Program-made: the position numbers and the translations under genes
Part shown: positions 6,187 through 13,495 of the stretch, in pieces
Layout of the letters: every line of letters starts with the position of its first letter
How positions within the stretch are numbered: the first letter of the stretch is position 1
The notes under the pieces: generated by a model
Told to the model about the DNA's origin: nothing
Databases searched by the model: none
The model's input: the letters and a program-made list of their open reading frames with translations, nothing else
Assembly (NCBI GenBank): GCA_945788545.1
Contig: CALZMK010000011.1
Span: 1-13,495, forward strand
DNA length: 13,495 bases
Origin: an uncultured Prevotella sp.
GTDB lineage: Bacteria; Bacteroidota; Bacteroidia; Bacteroidales; Bacteroidaceae
Direction of reading: 5' to 3'

Positions 6187-7664
6187 TAGAACTTATACCT
6201 GCCATAGATATTATTGACGGAAAGTGCGTGCGTCTGACCAAAGGCGACTATGCCACCAAGACCGTATATGCCGACGACCCGGTGGAAATGGCAAGACATT
6301 TCGAGAAAACCGGTTTCAAGCGTCTTCATATTGTCGATCTCGACGGGGCAAAGTCAAAGCATATCGTGAATGTTGACGTGCTCAGAAGAATCACCGAGGC
6401 AACATCACTCGTGGTGGATTTCGGTGGTGGCATCAAGACCGATGAGGATATTCAGGCGGCATTCGACAACGGAGCGCACATGGTGACTATCGGTTCGGTG
6501 GCAATCTCCCAACCGGAATTGTTTGCCGGATGGCTCGACAAATATGGTGCCGACAGGATTATCCTTGGAGCCGACGTAAGAAACGGAAAGATATCCATCA
6601 ACGGATGGAAAGAGGATTCTACTCAGGATCTGCTGCCTTTCCTCGCGTATTATATAGAAAGAGGTGTAAAGAATGTGCTCTGCACCGAGATTTCCAAGGA
6701 CGGAATGCTCAGCGGACCAGCCACGCAGCTCTATGCCGACATCATGAAGAAGTATCCGCAACTCAATCTCATTGCCAGCGGAGGTGTTTCGTCAGAACAG
6801 GATATCTACGACCTTAATCGCAATGGAGTACCGTCGGTGGTATTCGGAAAGTCGATATATGAGGGCAAAATAGACCTTCAACAAATTGTTGCATGGGCAA
6901 GGCGTAACGGATTGGCAAAGAGAATCATACCATGCCTCGACGTGAAAGACGGAGAAACCGTAAAAGGAACAAATTTCGTCAATCTGCGTCATGCCGGCGA
7001 CCCAGTGGAACTCGGTAAGGCATACAGCGATGCTGGTGCCGATGAACTGGTGTTCCTCGACATAACCGCCAGTTTTGAGGGCAGAAAGACATTCACCGAA
7101 ATGGTGACTCGTGTGGCTGCCGAGATAAATATTCCGTTCACTGTTGGAGGCGGAATCAACGAACTCGCAGATGTTGAGCGACTGCTATATGCCGGTGCCG
7201 ACAAGGTGAGCATCAACAGTGCGGCATTGCGCCGACCGGAACTCATCACCGAGATAGCCAATAGATTCGGTTCGCAGGTATGCGTATGTGCAATCGACGC
7301 GCGCCAAGATCCCGACGGATGGCATTGCTATCTCAAAGGCGGACGCGAGCGCACTGAGCGCCAACTCTTTGAATGGGCTCGCGAAGCACAAGAGCGCGGT
7401 GCCGGAGAGATTCTCTTCACCAGTATGGATCATGACGGAGTGAAAGATGGATACGCCAACGAAGCCTTGGCAAGACTTGCCGTAGAGCTTTCGATACCAA
7501 TTATCGCCAGTGGCGGTGCTGGTAAAAAGGAGCATTTCCTCGAAGCCTTCACCAAAGGTCATGCCGATGCCGCTTTGGCAGCAAGCGTGTTCCATTTCGG
7601 CGAGATTCCCATCCAGGAACTCAAACTCTATCTCGACGAGGAAGGAGTGAACGTGAGACTCTGA
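6183..7664 (+). CDS. hisA-hisF: HisA-HisF fusion: ProFAR isomerase + imidazole glycerol phosphate synthase cyclase
   Basis: One uninterrupted 493-codon frame holds two full (beta/alpha)8 barrels. Residues 1-242 are HisA (ProFAR to PRFAR isomerase) with catalytic Asp9 (IPAID) and Asp131 (LGADVRNG). Residues 243-493 are HisF (PRFAR plus ammonia to imidazole-glycerol phosphate and AICAR) with Asp253 and Asp372. With an offset of 242, the gate and channel residues Arg247, Asp340, Lys341 and Glu409 match R5, D98, K99 and E167 of Thermotoga HisF. The linker is only a few residues (RRNGL). HisF's usual ATG is replaced by GGA at 6909-6911, and the next codon, TTG at 6912, could act as an alternative start giving a 250-residue HisF, with GGGCAAGG about 9 nt upstream. 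Since no stop separates the halves, a full-length fusion should be made in any case. A merged annotation caused by a sequencing error is the alternative. Confidence 0.93.
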   Translation: MIELIPAIDIIDGKCVRLTKGDYATKTVYADDPVEMARHFEKTGFKRLHIVDLDGAKSKHIVNVDVLRRITEATSLVVDFGGGIKTDEDIQAAFDNGAHMVTIGSVAISQPELFAGWLDKYGADRIILGADVRNGKISINGWKEDSTQDLLPFLAYYIERGVKNVLCTEISKDGMLSGPATQLYADIMKKYPQLNLIASGGVSSEQDIYDLNRNGVPSVVFGKSIYEGKIDLQQIVAWARRNGLAKRIIPCLDVKDGETVKGTNFVNLRHAGDPVELGKAYSDAGADELVFLDITASFEGRKTFTEMVTRVAAEINIPFTVGGGINELADVERLLYAGADKVSINSAALRRPELITEIANRFGSQVCVCAIDARQDPDGWHCYLKGGRERTERQLFEWAREAQERGAGEILFTSMDHDGVKDGYANEALARLAVELSIPIIASGGAGKKEHFLEAFTKGHADAALAASVFHFGEIPIQELKLYLDEEGVNVRL

Positions 7665-7666
7665 TG

Positions 7667-7698
7667 TCGCTTCGCGAAATCTAATCGCTTCGCGAAAT
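7667..7698. repeat. Two 14-bp copies of TCGCTTCGCGAAAT after hisA-hisF
   Basis: Identical 14-mers at 7667-7680 and 7685-7698 are separated by CTAA. Each contains the perfect palindrome TTCGCGAA and a potential TCGC-TTC-GCGA mini-hairpin; the two palindromes can also pair as an 8-bp stem with a 10-nt loop. They begin 2 nt after the hisA-hisF stop codon and stand out as GC-rich in an AT-rich spacer. They may be a weak terminator, a processing site or a small dispersed repeat; no U-run follows directly. Confidence 0.75.
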
Positions 7699-7708
7699 TA
7701 AAGAATTT

Positions 7709-7769
7709 AAAAATTAAAGGATTAAAGTTCCTTTGGCATATAAAATATTAAAAAATTAAAGGATTAAAG
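7709..7769. repeat. 19-bp AT-rich direct repeat upstream of hisIE
   Basis: AAAAATTAAAGGATTAAAG occurs at 7709-7727 and 7751-7769, a 42-nt period, in the 115-nt hisA-hisF to hisIE gap. A single TTTG (7732-7735) lies between the copies, but no TAnnTTTG follows at the right distance, so no promoter is called. Confidence 0.8.
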
Positions 7770-7779
7770 AATTAAATAT

Positions 7780-8394
7780 ATGGAAATCGATTTCGAAAAA
7801 ATGGGCGGACTTGTTCCCGCTATCATTCAGGACGCAAAGACTAAGACTGTGCTGATGCTCGGTTATATGAACAAAGAGGCATACGAAAAAACTACCCATA
7901 CCGGTAAGGTGACTTTCTTCAGTCGCTCGCGTCAGTGTCTGTGGACAAAGGGAGAAACATCGGGCAATTTCCTCGAACTTGTTGACATCATGGTTGACTG
8001 CGACAACGACACATTGCTCGTGAAGGTTAATCCTACAGGACCGACATGCCACAAGGGAACCGACACTTGCTGGGGCGAGAAAAACGAGGTTAATCCCCTA
8101 CTCTTCCTCACCTATCTGCAGGATTTCATCAACACGCGTCATGAAGAAATGCCTGAAGGCAGCTACACAACATCGTTGTTCAAGGATGGCATCAACCGCA
8201 TGGCACAGAAAGTGGGCGAAGAGGCTCTCGAAGCTGTCATCGAGGCATGCAACGGCACTAACGGCCGCTTGATCTATGAAGGTGCCGACATGATCTATCA
8301 TCTCATCGTGCTGCTCACCAGCAAGGGACTTCGCATCGAAGATCTCGCCAAGGAACTGCAGGTAAGGCACGATCCTAATTGGCATAAGCATTAA
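7780..8394 (+). CDS. hisI: Bifunctional phosphoribosyl-AMP cyclohydrolase / phosphoribosyl-ATP pyrophosphatase
   Basis: A 204-residue HisIE fusion for the second and third steps of histidine synthesis, the steps just before HisA. The cyclohydrolase domain (about 1-105) shows FSRSRQCLWTKGETSGN (47-63), the metal-site DCDND (73-77) and the zinc-type Cys90, His91 and Cys97. The pyrophosphohydrolase domain (about 108-200) shows RMAQKVGEEALEAV (140-153) and EGADMIYHLIVLL (167-179), whose acidic residues bind magnesium. The start MEIDFEKMGG matches the family N-terminus. This fusion is common in bacteria. It completes a hisH-hisA-hisF-hisIE block, but it is separated from hisA-hisF by the longest spacer of the rightward run, which is full of repeats, so its expression may be partly uncoupled. 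Confidence 0.96.
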   Translation: MEIDFEKMGGLVPAIIQDAKTKTVLMLGYMNKEAYEKTTHTGKVTFFSRSRQCLWTKGETSGNFLELVDIMVDCDNDTLLVKVNPTGPTCHKGTDTCWGEKNEVNPLLFLTYLQDFINTRHEEMPEGSYTTSLFKDGINRMAQKVGEEALEAVIEACNGTNGRLIYEGADMIYHLIVLLTSKGLRIEDLAKELQVRHDPNWHKH

Positions 8395-8413
8395 TTGAAT
8401 AATCAAAGATAAT

Positions 8414-9139
8414 ATGCTGATAAGCTATAAGAATGTCAATGTCTTCCAGACGGGCGACAAACCTGTTCTTGCCAACGTGAACTTTCATGTTGACGAGGGG
8501 GAGTTCATATATGTTATCGGAAGAGTAGGCTCGGGAAAGAGTTCACTGCTGAAGACTCTGTACTTCGAACTTGACGTTGACGAAGCTGATGAGGCTATCG
8601 TGCTCAATCATAGTTTACTGAAACTCAAAAGAAAGCATGTTCCCGCTCTTCGCCGACAGATGGGTATTATCTTCCAGGACTTCCAGTTGCTGGGCGACAG
8701 AACAGTTTACAAAAACCTGCGCTTTGTGCTCAAGGCAACAGGATGGAAGGACAAGCAGGAGATAGACAAGAGAATACACGAGGTGCTGAATGACGTAGGA
8801 CTTGATGACAAGGCCGACAAGATGCCACACGAACTCTCGGGCGGCGAGCAGCAGCGAATAGCCATCGCAAGGGCAATACTCAACAAACCGAAAGTTATCA
8901 TCGCCGATGAACCCACAGGTAATCTCGACCCCGAAACGGCTGAGAATATCATCCGCATGCTGAAGGAGATATCACAAACAGGAACGGCAGTAGTAATGAG
9001 CACTCACAATATCCCGCTGCTCGACAAGTATCCGGGAATAGTGTATCGATGTGCCGACGGCGCTCTGGAAGAGATAACGGACGACTACAACAAAATCAGC
9101 ATGAATTTTGACGATTCAACAGATAATACGGATAATTAA
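8414..9139 (+). CDS. ftsE: FtsE-type ABC transporter ATP-binding protein
   Basis: A 241-residue single ABC ATPase. It has Walker A GRVGSGKS (36-43), Q-loop Gln88 in IIFQDFQLL, signature LSGGEQ (141-146), Walker B VIIADEP (161-167) with catalytic Glu166, a D-loop NLDPE (170-174) and switch His198. The [15 protein letters not shown] segment is characteristic of FtsE, whose complex with FtsX controls peptidoglycan hydrolases at the septum. Residues after about 222 form an extra acidic tail rich in Asp and Asn. No ftsX or other permease gene is next to it, so the membrane partner must be elsewhere. A LolD/MacB-type ATPase is the alternative. It starts 19 nt after hisIE and ends 18 nt before lysC, suggesting cotranscription. 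Confidence 0.85.
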   Translation: MLISYKNVNVFQTGDKPVLANVNFHVDEGEFIYVIGRVGSGKSSLLKTLYFELDVDEADEAIVLNHSLLKLKRKHVPALRRQMGIIFQDFQLLGDRTVYKNLRFVLKATGWKDKQEIDKRIHEVLNDVGLDDKADKMPHELSGGEQQRIAIARAILNKPKVIIADEPTGNLDPETAENIIRMLKEISQTGTAVVMSTHNIPLLDKYPGIVYRCADGALEEITDDYNKISMNFDDSTDNTDN

Positions 9140-9157
9140 AAAAAAGGAAATAGAAAT

Positions 9158-10480
9158 ATGAAGGTAATGAAATTCGGCGGCACGTCCGTCGGCACTCCTC
9201 AGAGAATGAAGGAAGTGACCAAACTCGTGACTGCATCCGGTCAGCCGGTGCTTGTCGTATTCTCGGCTATGTCGGGAACAACTAACTCGCTTGTTGAAAT
9301 CTCGGATTATCTCTATAAGAAAAATCCTGAAGGAGCAAATGAGGTAATCAACAAACTTGAGCAGAAATACATGCGTCATGTGGAGGAACTCTACTCTACT
9401 GACGAATGGAAAGAGAACACTCGCAATTTCCTTATTGGCGTGTTCAACTATCTGCGCTCTTTCACCAAGGAACTCTTCACCAGCTTCGAGGAGAAGAGCA
9501 TCGTGGCTCAGGGAGAAATCATGAGCACTAACATGATTCAGAACTACATGCAGGAGCAGGGCATCAATTCTTGTCTGCTGTCGGCACTCGACTTCATGCG
9601 CACCGACAAGAACGCCGAACCCGATTCTTCGTATATCCGCGAGAAACTTTCAGGTATTCTCAAGGACAAGGAAGGCGCACAGGTTTATATCACTCAGGGA
9701 TTCATCTGTCGCAACGCCTATGGCGAGATCGACAACTTGCAGCGTGGAGGTAGCGACTATACTGCCTCACTGATTGGTGCCGCCATCAACGCCGACGAAA
9801 TCCAGATATGGACCGACATCGACGGTATGCACAACAACGACCCGCGTGTGGTTGACAAGACCGAACCAGTTCATCAGCTCCACTTCGAGGAAGCTGCCGA
9901 GTTGGCATATTTCGGTGCCAAGATTCTTCACCCCACATGTGTTCAGCCTGCCAAGTTTGCCGGTATTCCCGTAAGACTTCTCAACACAATGGATCCCGAG
10001 GCAGAGGGCACAACCATCAGCAACAATACTGAGTTTGGCAAGATCAAGGCTGTGGCTGCCAAGGACAATATCACCGCCATCAAGATCAAGAGCAGCCGAA
10101 TGTTGCTCGCCACTGGTTTCCTGCGCAAGGTATTCGAGATTTTCGAAAGCTATCAGACAGCCATCGACATGGTGTGCACATCTGAGGTAGGCGTGTCAAT
10201 GAGTATCGACAACAATAGTCATCTCGACGAGATTGTCAACGAACTCAAGAAATACGGTACAGTAACTGTTGACAACGACATGTGTATCATTTGTGTTGTG
10301 GGTGATCTCGACTGGAGCAATGTTGGATTTGAGACTCTTGCCACCGAGGCTATGAAGAATATCCCCGTGAGAATGATTTCATACGGCGGCAGCAACTATA
10401 ACATCTCGTTCCTTATCAAGGAAGCCGACAAGAAGCGCGCTCTGCAGAGCCTCAGCGACACGTTGTTCAATAAGAATTAA
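9158..10480 (+). CDS. lysC: Aspartate kinase (monofunctional)
   Basis: A 440-residue enzyme that phosphorylates aspartate, the first step toward lysine, diaminopimelate, methionine and threonine. The kinase domain (about 1-285) starts MKVMKFGGTSVG with the KFGGTS loop (5-10), carries Glu120 in AQGE, the GGSDYTASLIGA block (197-208) and IWTDIDGM (217-224). Two ACT-type regulatory modules follow (about 305-378 and 379-440); such modules usually bind lysine for feedback inhibition. There is no homoserine dehydrogenase domain, unlike ThrA. AAGGAAA precedes the start by about 8 nt. lysA follows after 34 nt, which supports a lysine/diaminopimelate role. The last codons and stop lie inside a 16-bp tandem repeat. 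Confidence 0.95.
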   Translation: MKVMKFGGTSVGTPQRMKEVTKLVTASGQPVLVVFSAMSGTTNSLVEISDYLYKKNPEGANEVINKLEQKYMRHVEELYSTDEWKENTRNFLIGVFNYLRSFTKELFTSFEEKSIVAQGEIMSTNMIQNYMQEQGINSCLLSALDFMRTDKNAEPDSSYIREKLSGILKDKEGAQVYITQGFICRNAYGEIDNLQRGGSDYTASLIGAAINADEIQIWTDIDGMHNNDPRVVDKTEPVHQLHFEEAAELAYFGAKILHPTCVQPAKFAGIPVRLLNTMDPEAEGTTISNNTEFGKIKAVAAKDNITAIKIKSSRMLLATGFLRKVFEIFESYQTAIDMVCTSEVGVSMSIDNNSHLDEIVNELKKYGTVTVDNDMCIICVVGDLDWSNVGFETLATEAMKNIPVRMISYGGSNYNISFLIKEADKKRALQSLSDTLFNKN

Positions 10481-10506
10481 AATATTAAAGAATTAAAATA
10501 TTAAAG
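10474..10506. repeat. 16-bp tandem repeat spanning the lysC stop codon
   Basis: GAATTAAAATATTAAAG is present at 10474-10490 and again at 10490-10506, a 16-bp period with a shared G. The first copy includes the Asn codon and TAA stop of lysC; the second ends 8 nt before the lysA start codon. Confidence 0.85.
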
Positions 10507-10514
10507 ATAGACAC

Positions 10515-11675
10515 ATGCACAACTTAATAGGACAGTTTGAAAAAATTAGAACGCCGTTCTACTACTACGACACCGACTTGCTGCGCACCACATTGCGCAC
10601 TATCAACGAGGAAGCAGGAAAGCACGAAGGATTCAAGGTTCACTATGCCGTTAAGGCTAATGCCAATCCTAAGTTGTTAGCTATTATCCGCGAGGCCGGA
10701 CTCGGTGCCGACTGTGTGAGCGGTGGTGAGATAGAGGCTGCTTGCAAGGCGGGATTCCCAAGCGAAGGAATCGTGTATGCGGGTGTAGGAAAGAGCGATT
10801 GGGAGATAAATCTCGGTCTCGACAAGGATATCTTCTGCTTCAATGTGGAGAGTCTTGCCGAACTTGATGTTATCAACGAACTGGCTGCTGCCAAGAACAA
10901 GGTGGCAAGAGTGGCTTTCCGCATCAATCCCAATGTAGGCGCTCACACACATGCCAATATCACTACCGGTTTGGCGGAAAACAAATTCGGCATTGCCATG
11001 GAAGACATGGTGCCTGTGATCGAAAAGGCAGCCGAGATGAAGAATGTGAAGTTTGTGGGATTACATTTCCACATTGGTTCTCAGATACTTGACATGAGCG
11101 ACTTCAAGGCTTTGTGCAACCGTATCAACGAATTGCAAGACAAACTCGAGATTCGCCATATCATTCCCGAGAACATCAATGTTGGTGGCGGACTTGGTGT
11201 TGACTACGAGCATCCCGACCGCGTGCCGGTGCCCGACTTCAAGTCATATTTCGACACATATGCACGCCATCTCAAACTGCGCTCTGGACAAACACTCCAC
11301 TTCGAACTCGGTCGTGCGGTAGTATGTCAATGCGGTTCGCTCATCACCCGCACATTGTATGTAAAACAGGGTTCGGTGAAGAAATTTGTCATTGTTGATG
11401 CCGGTATGACCGATCTCATCCGTCCTGCCCTCTATCAGGCATATCACAAGATAGACAATCTTTCGAGTGACGCTCCTGTTGAGGAATACGATGTTGTTGG
11501 TCCTATTTGCGAGTCGAGCGACGTGTTTGGCAAGCAAGTGCCTCTCAACGCTACAAAACGCGGTGACCTCATCGCCATGCGCTCAGCCGGCGCTTATGGC
11601 GAGATTATGGCTTCGCAATACAACTGCCGTCCTCTGCCCGTGGGTTATACCACCGAGGACTTGCGCGCATTATAA
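10515..11675 (+). CDS. lysA: Diaminopimelate decarboxylase
   Basis: A 386-residue PLP enzyme of the alanine-racemase fold that converts meso-diaminopimelate to L-lysine. The cofactor lysine is Lys47 in YAVKANANP (45-52 region). Other family marks are SGGEIEAA (69-76), FHIGSQI (185-191), the phosphate loop GGGLG (224-228), ELGRAVV (264-270, where many orthologues have EPGR), CESSDVFG (332-339) supplying the active-site Cys-Glu from the partner subunit, and GAYG (359-362) with substrate Tyr361. The length is slightly short but normal for Bacteroidetes. A carboxynorspermidine decarboxylase is less likely given the lysC neighbour and the CESSD motif. The next gene starts 10 nt after its stop. Confidence 0.95.
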   Translation: MHNLIGQFEKIRTPFYYYDTDLLRTTLRTINEEAGKHEGFKVHYAVKANANPKLLAIIREAGLGADCVSGGEIEAACKAGFPSEGIVYAGVGKSDWEINLGLDKDIFCFNVESLAELDVINELAAAKNKVARVAFRINPNVGAHTHANITTGLAENKFGIAMEDMVPVIEKAAEMKNVKFVGLHFHIGSQILDMSDFKALCNRINELQDKLEIRHIIPENINVGGGLGVDYEHPDRVPVPDFKSYFDTYARHLKLRSGQTLHFELGRAVVCQCGSLITRTLYVKQGSVKKFVIVDAGMTDLIRPALYQAYHKIDNLSSDAPVEEYDVVGPICESSDVFGKQVPLNATKRGDLIAMRSAGAYGEIMASQYNCRPLPVGYTTEDLRAL

Positions 11676-11685
11676 TTAATTTTGT

Positions 11686-12843
11686 ATGCTAATATTCGAC
11701 ACACTAACAATTACAGTATGTGGTGTGCTCCTGCTCATAGCAGTGGCCACCCCATTCTGTAATGTTCTTTTTAGACGACCCGATTTTGATTCGGAGTCAT
11801 CATCATCAAACGGAAATTCAGGCGGAGACAAGCAAATGCCCGGATTTTCAATCATTATCCCCGTCCACAACAATGCGATGGAGATAGAGAGGAATCTGTC
11901 TGCATTCCTCGAACAAAAGTATTCAGGTAAATTTGAGGTGATTGTGGTTGACGAGTCGTCAAGCGACGAGACAGAAGATGTATTGAAGCGACTGAAATCC
12001 CAGTATTCCAATCTTTACACCACATTTATTCCCGACACAAGTCATTATCTCAGTCGCCGCAAACTATCGATTACCATCGGAGTAAAAGCTGCCAAGTATC
12101 AATGGATGATACTTACATCAGCAGATTGTCGCCCATTGTCCGACAACTGGCTTGCCACAATGGCCTCACATTGCGATAACGCTGAATTGATATTAGGAGA
12201 AACACGATATGACGAGTATGCCAGCGACTATGAGCGCCTCGACTACACGAAATCATGGTTTCGCCAACTCAAAAAGGCACAGGATTCCACTGCTTACGCA
12301 TATTGCGGCAGAAATCTTGCCGTGCGTCGTGATGTCTTTATGAAGCATAATGGCTTTCTCCAAAACCTGAAATATCTGCGTGGTGAATACGACTTCCTTG
12401 TCAATGAATATGCCACGCCGATAAATACATCTACCGCCACGGAACCCGATTCGCGCATCATCCGTGAAGCTCCCACCAAGAAAGGTTGGATGAACGAAAA
12501 ACTGTTCTTCATCATGACTTCACGTCATCTTCAGCGAACACCTTCCTATCGTCTGCCCGTAGTCATCGACACAGTCTTTCTTCACGCCACTCTGCTATTG
12601 CTCATTGCGGCCATTGTCATTTCGGCATTATTGCAATTATATGTGATAACGGCAGCCGCAGGCCTTTCCCTCATCTTCAACTACATAATAAAGATGTGGA
12701 TAGCCTCGAAGGCAATGAAAGCTATCGATGAGAATATTGCGGCATGGAAAATCCCATTCATCGAGTATTCTGAGGTTTGGCGAAATGCTTTCTTGAACAT
12801 AAAGTTCATCAGAAGCAACAAAGAAGATTTTATCCGACGTTAA
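11686..12843 (+). CDS. Membrane-bound family 2 glycosyltransferase
   Basis: A 385-residue predicted inner-membrane glycosyltransferase. One N-terminal helix (about 7-28) is followed by a short Ser/Asn/Gly-rich linker and a GT-A catalytic domain starting FSIIIPVHNN (54-63), with VVDESSSDET (87-96) for nucleotide binding, SADC (145-148) in the position of the DxD motif, and GEYDF (233-237) as the probable acceptor/catalytic site. Two C-terminal helices (about 296-315 and 319-338) follow. The processive QxxRW motif is not seen; KKGWMNEK (265-272) occupies that region, so single-sugar transfer is more likely than polymerisation. The sugar donor and acceptor are unknown. It starts 10 nt after lysA and precedes another glycosyltransferase-like gene by 13 nt. 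Confidence 0.85.
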   Translation: MLIFDTLTITVCGVLLLIAVATPFCNVLFRRPDFDSESSSSNGNSGGDKQMPGFSIIIPVHNNAMEIERNLSAFLEQKYSGKFEVIVVDESSSDETEDVLKRLKSQYSNLYTTFIPDTSHYLSRRKLSITIGVKAAKYQWMILTSADCRPLSDNWLATMASHCDNAELILGETRYDEYASDYERLDYTKSWFRQLKKAQDSTAYAYCGRNLAVRRDVFMKHNGFLQNLKYLRGEYDFLVNEYATPINTSTATEPDSRIIREAPTKKGWMNEKLFFIMTSRHLQRTPSYRLPVVIDTVFLHATLLLLIAAIVISALLQLYVITAAAGLSLIFNYIIKMWIASKAMKAIDENIAAWKIPFIEYSEVWRNAFLNIKFIRSNKEDFIRR

Positions 12844-12856
12844 TGAAATAAGCAAA

Positions 12857-13495
12857 ATGAGAATACTGCATTATTACACGGCAACCGACAAGATATCAGA
12901 GGAATATATCAATATCCTGTCGAAAGCGATGACAGAACTCAACTATCTGTCGGGAGACAGTTGTATTGAGAATGTCAGTGCCTCGTCGTTGCATGATGCA
13001 TTAAAGGTGATAAAAAGCTCCGATGTGGATATAATCCATATCCACGGTTGCTGGCGCGACTCTGATTTCCTACTTGTGAGGAAAGCGAGGAAAAAAGGTG
13101 CTCGGATAGTATTGTCTCCACATGGACAACTCGAACCATGGATTATCAAGCAAGACTATTGGAAAAAGCATTTCCCGCGCATCATCGCCTATCAGAAAAA
13201 GATTGTAAAAGACGCATTTTCGGTTGTGGTGATGGGAAGAATGGAGGAAGACTGCATGAAGCGCCTTGGATGGAATCCCAGAATTGAGGTTGTCAGAAAC
13301 TCGATGATCACTGATACAATCACCGAGAAGGATATGGCCATCAAGATGCTTGCCATATATAATAAGGTGATGGATAGCCATACATTGGCATTGCTCAATG
13401 ATGACGAGCGCAAAGCCTTTGCCGCACTGATAAAGGCAGGAGTGACACACGAAGAGAAATGGCTTACCGACAGTGAGAAAGCATCGATAAGCAGT
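12857..13495 (+). CDS. Glycosyltransferase-like protein, 3' end outside the window
   Basis: An open frame of 213 codons with no stop before the window end. It starts with MRILHYYTAT and shows HIHGCW (61-66) and VLSPHGQLEPW (85-95), motifs of the N-terminal Rossmann domain of GT-B (family 4-like) glycosyltransferases, and a strand-like VEVV-type stretch RIEVVRNS (142-149). After that point the sequence is helical and charged (about 150-213) and does not begin the nucleotide-sugar-binding C-terminal domain expected of GT4 enzymes. It may thus be an atypical or single-domain relative. It begins 13 nt after the family 2 glycosyltransferase and is probably part of the same surface-glycan unit. Confidence 0.8.
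   Translation, partial: MRILHYYTATDKISEEYINILSKAMTELNYLSGDSCIENVSASSLHDALKVIKSSDVDIIHIHGCWRDSDFLLVRKARKKGARIVLSPHGQLEPWIIKQDYWKKHFPRIIAYQKKIVKDAFSVVVMGRMEEDCMKRLGWNPRIEVVRNSMITDTITEKDMAIKMLAIYNKVMDSHTLALLNDDERKAFAALIKAGVTHEEKWLTDSEKASISS

Noticed and set aside
6880..6930. Frameshift or assembly error creating the HisA-HisF join
   Set aside because: Both domains remain complete and in frame with no lost or extra conserved residues, and the join is exactly where HisA ends and HisF begins. It was kept as a real fusion, though only reads can exclude an error.
11677..11684. TAATTTTG resembling a -7 box before the family 2 glycosyltransferase
   Set aside because: There is no TTTG about 20 nt upstream, and the predicted transcription start would fall after the ATG at 11686. 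It is likely chance in the AT-rich lysA stop region.

Overview
The window looks like a chromosomal stretch from a Bacteroidales bacterium, most likely a Prevotellaceae member (Prevotella/Segatella-like). The reasons are consensus Bacteroidetes promoters (TTTG, about 20 nt, TAnnTTTG), an HU/SPOR protein of a Bacteroidetes-restricted type, AT-rich spacers between moderate-GC genes, and protein sequences that resemble Bacteroides/Prevotella orthologues. This assignment rests on recognition, not on a database search. No RNA gene, CRISPR array, insertion sequence or phage gene was seen.

Layout. The left part (34-2795) reads leftward: rfbC, then ugd, then a lipoprotein of unknown role. rfbC and ugd make or modify sugar nucleotides for surface polysaccharide. 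A divergent promoter region (about 2796-2930) separates this from a long rightward run of 11 genes with gaps of at most 115 bp. The run has four parts: (i) an HU-like/transmembrane/SPOR protein followed by a zinc-ribbon/FHA protein; (ii) purU; (iii) a histidine block of hisH, a hisA-hisF fusion and hisIE; (iv) an FtsE-type ATPase, lysC, lysA and two glycosyltransferases, the last cut by the window end.

How the genes fit together. HisIE, HisA, HisF and HisH carry out consecutive middle steps of histidine synthesis. HisF-HisH releases AICAR, a purine intermediate whose further use needs 10-formyl-tetrahydrofolate, the substrate of the adjacent PurU. LysC and LysA are the first and last enzymes of the lysine/diaminopimelate route, which also feeds peptidoglycan. 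The SPOR protein, the FtsE-like ATPase and the diaminopimelate genes all touch the cell wall or division, but a common function is only an inference.

Most notable points. hisA and hisF form a single uninterrupted reading frame, with HisF's ATG replaced by GGA and every key catalytic residue of both halves retained. The HU/TM/SPOR protein has an architecture that could link DNA to peptidoglycan; its strong promoter lies so close to its GTG start that the mRNA would be essentially leaderless. Its neighbour is an FHA protein lacking the usual phosphothreonine-contact residues. Several intergenic spacers carry short AT-rich tandem repeats (7 bp, 16 bp, 19 bp) and one pair of GC-rich palindromic 14-mers.
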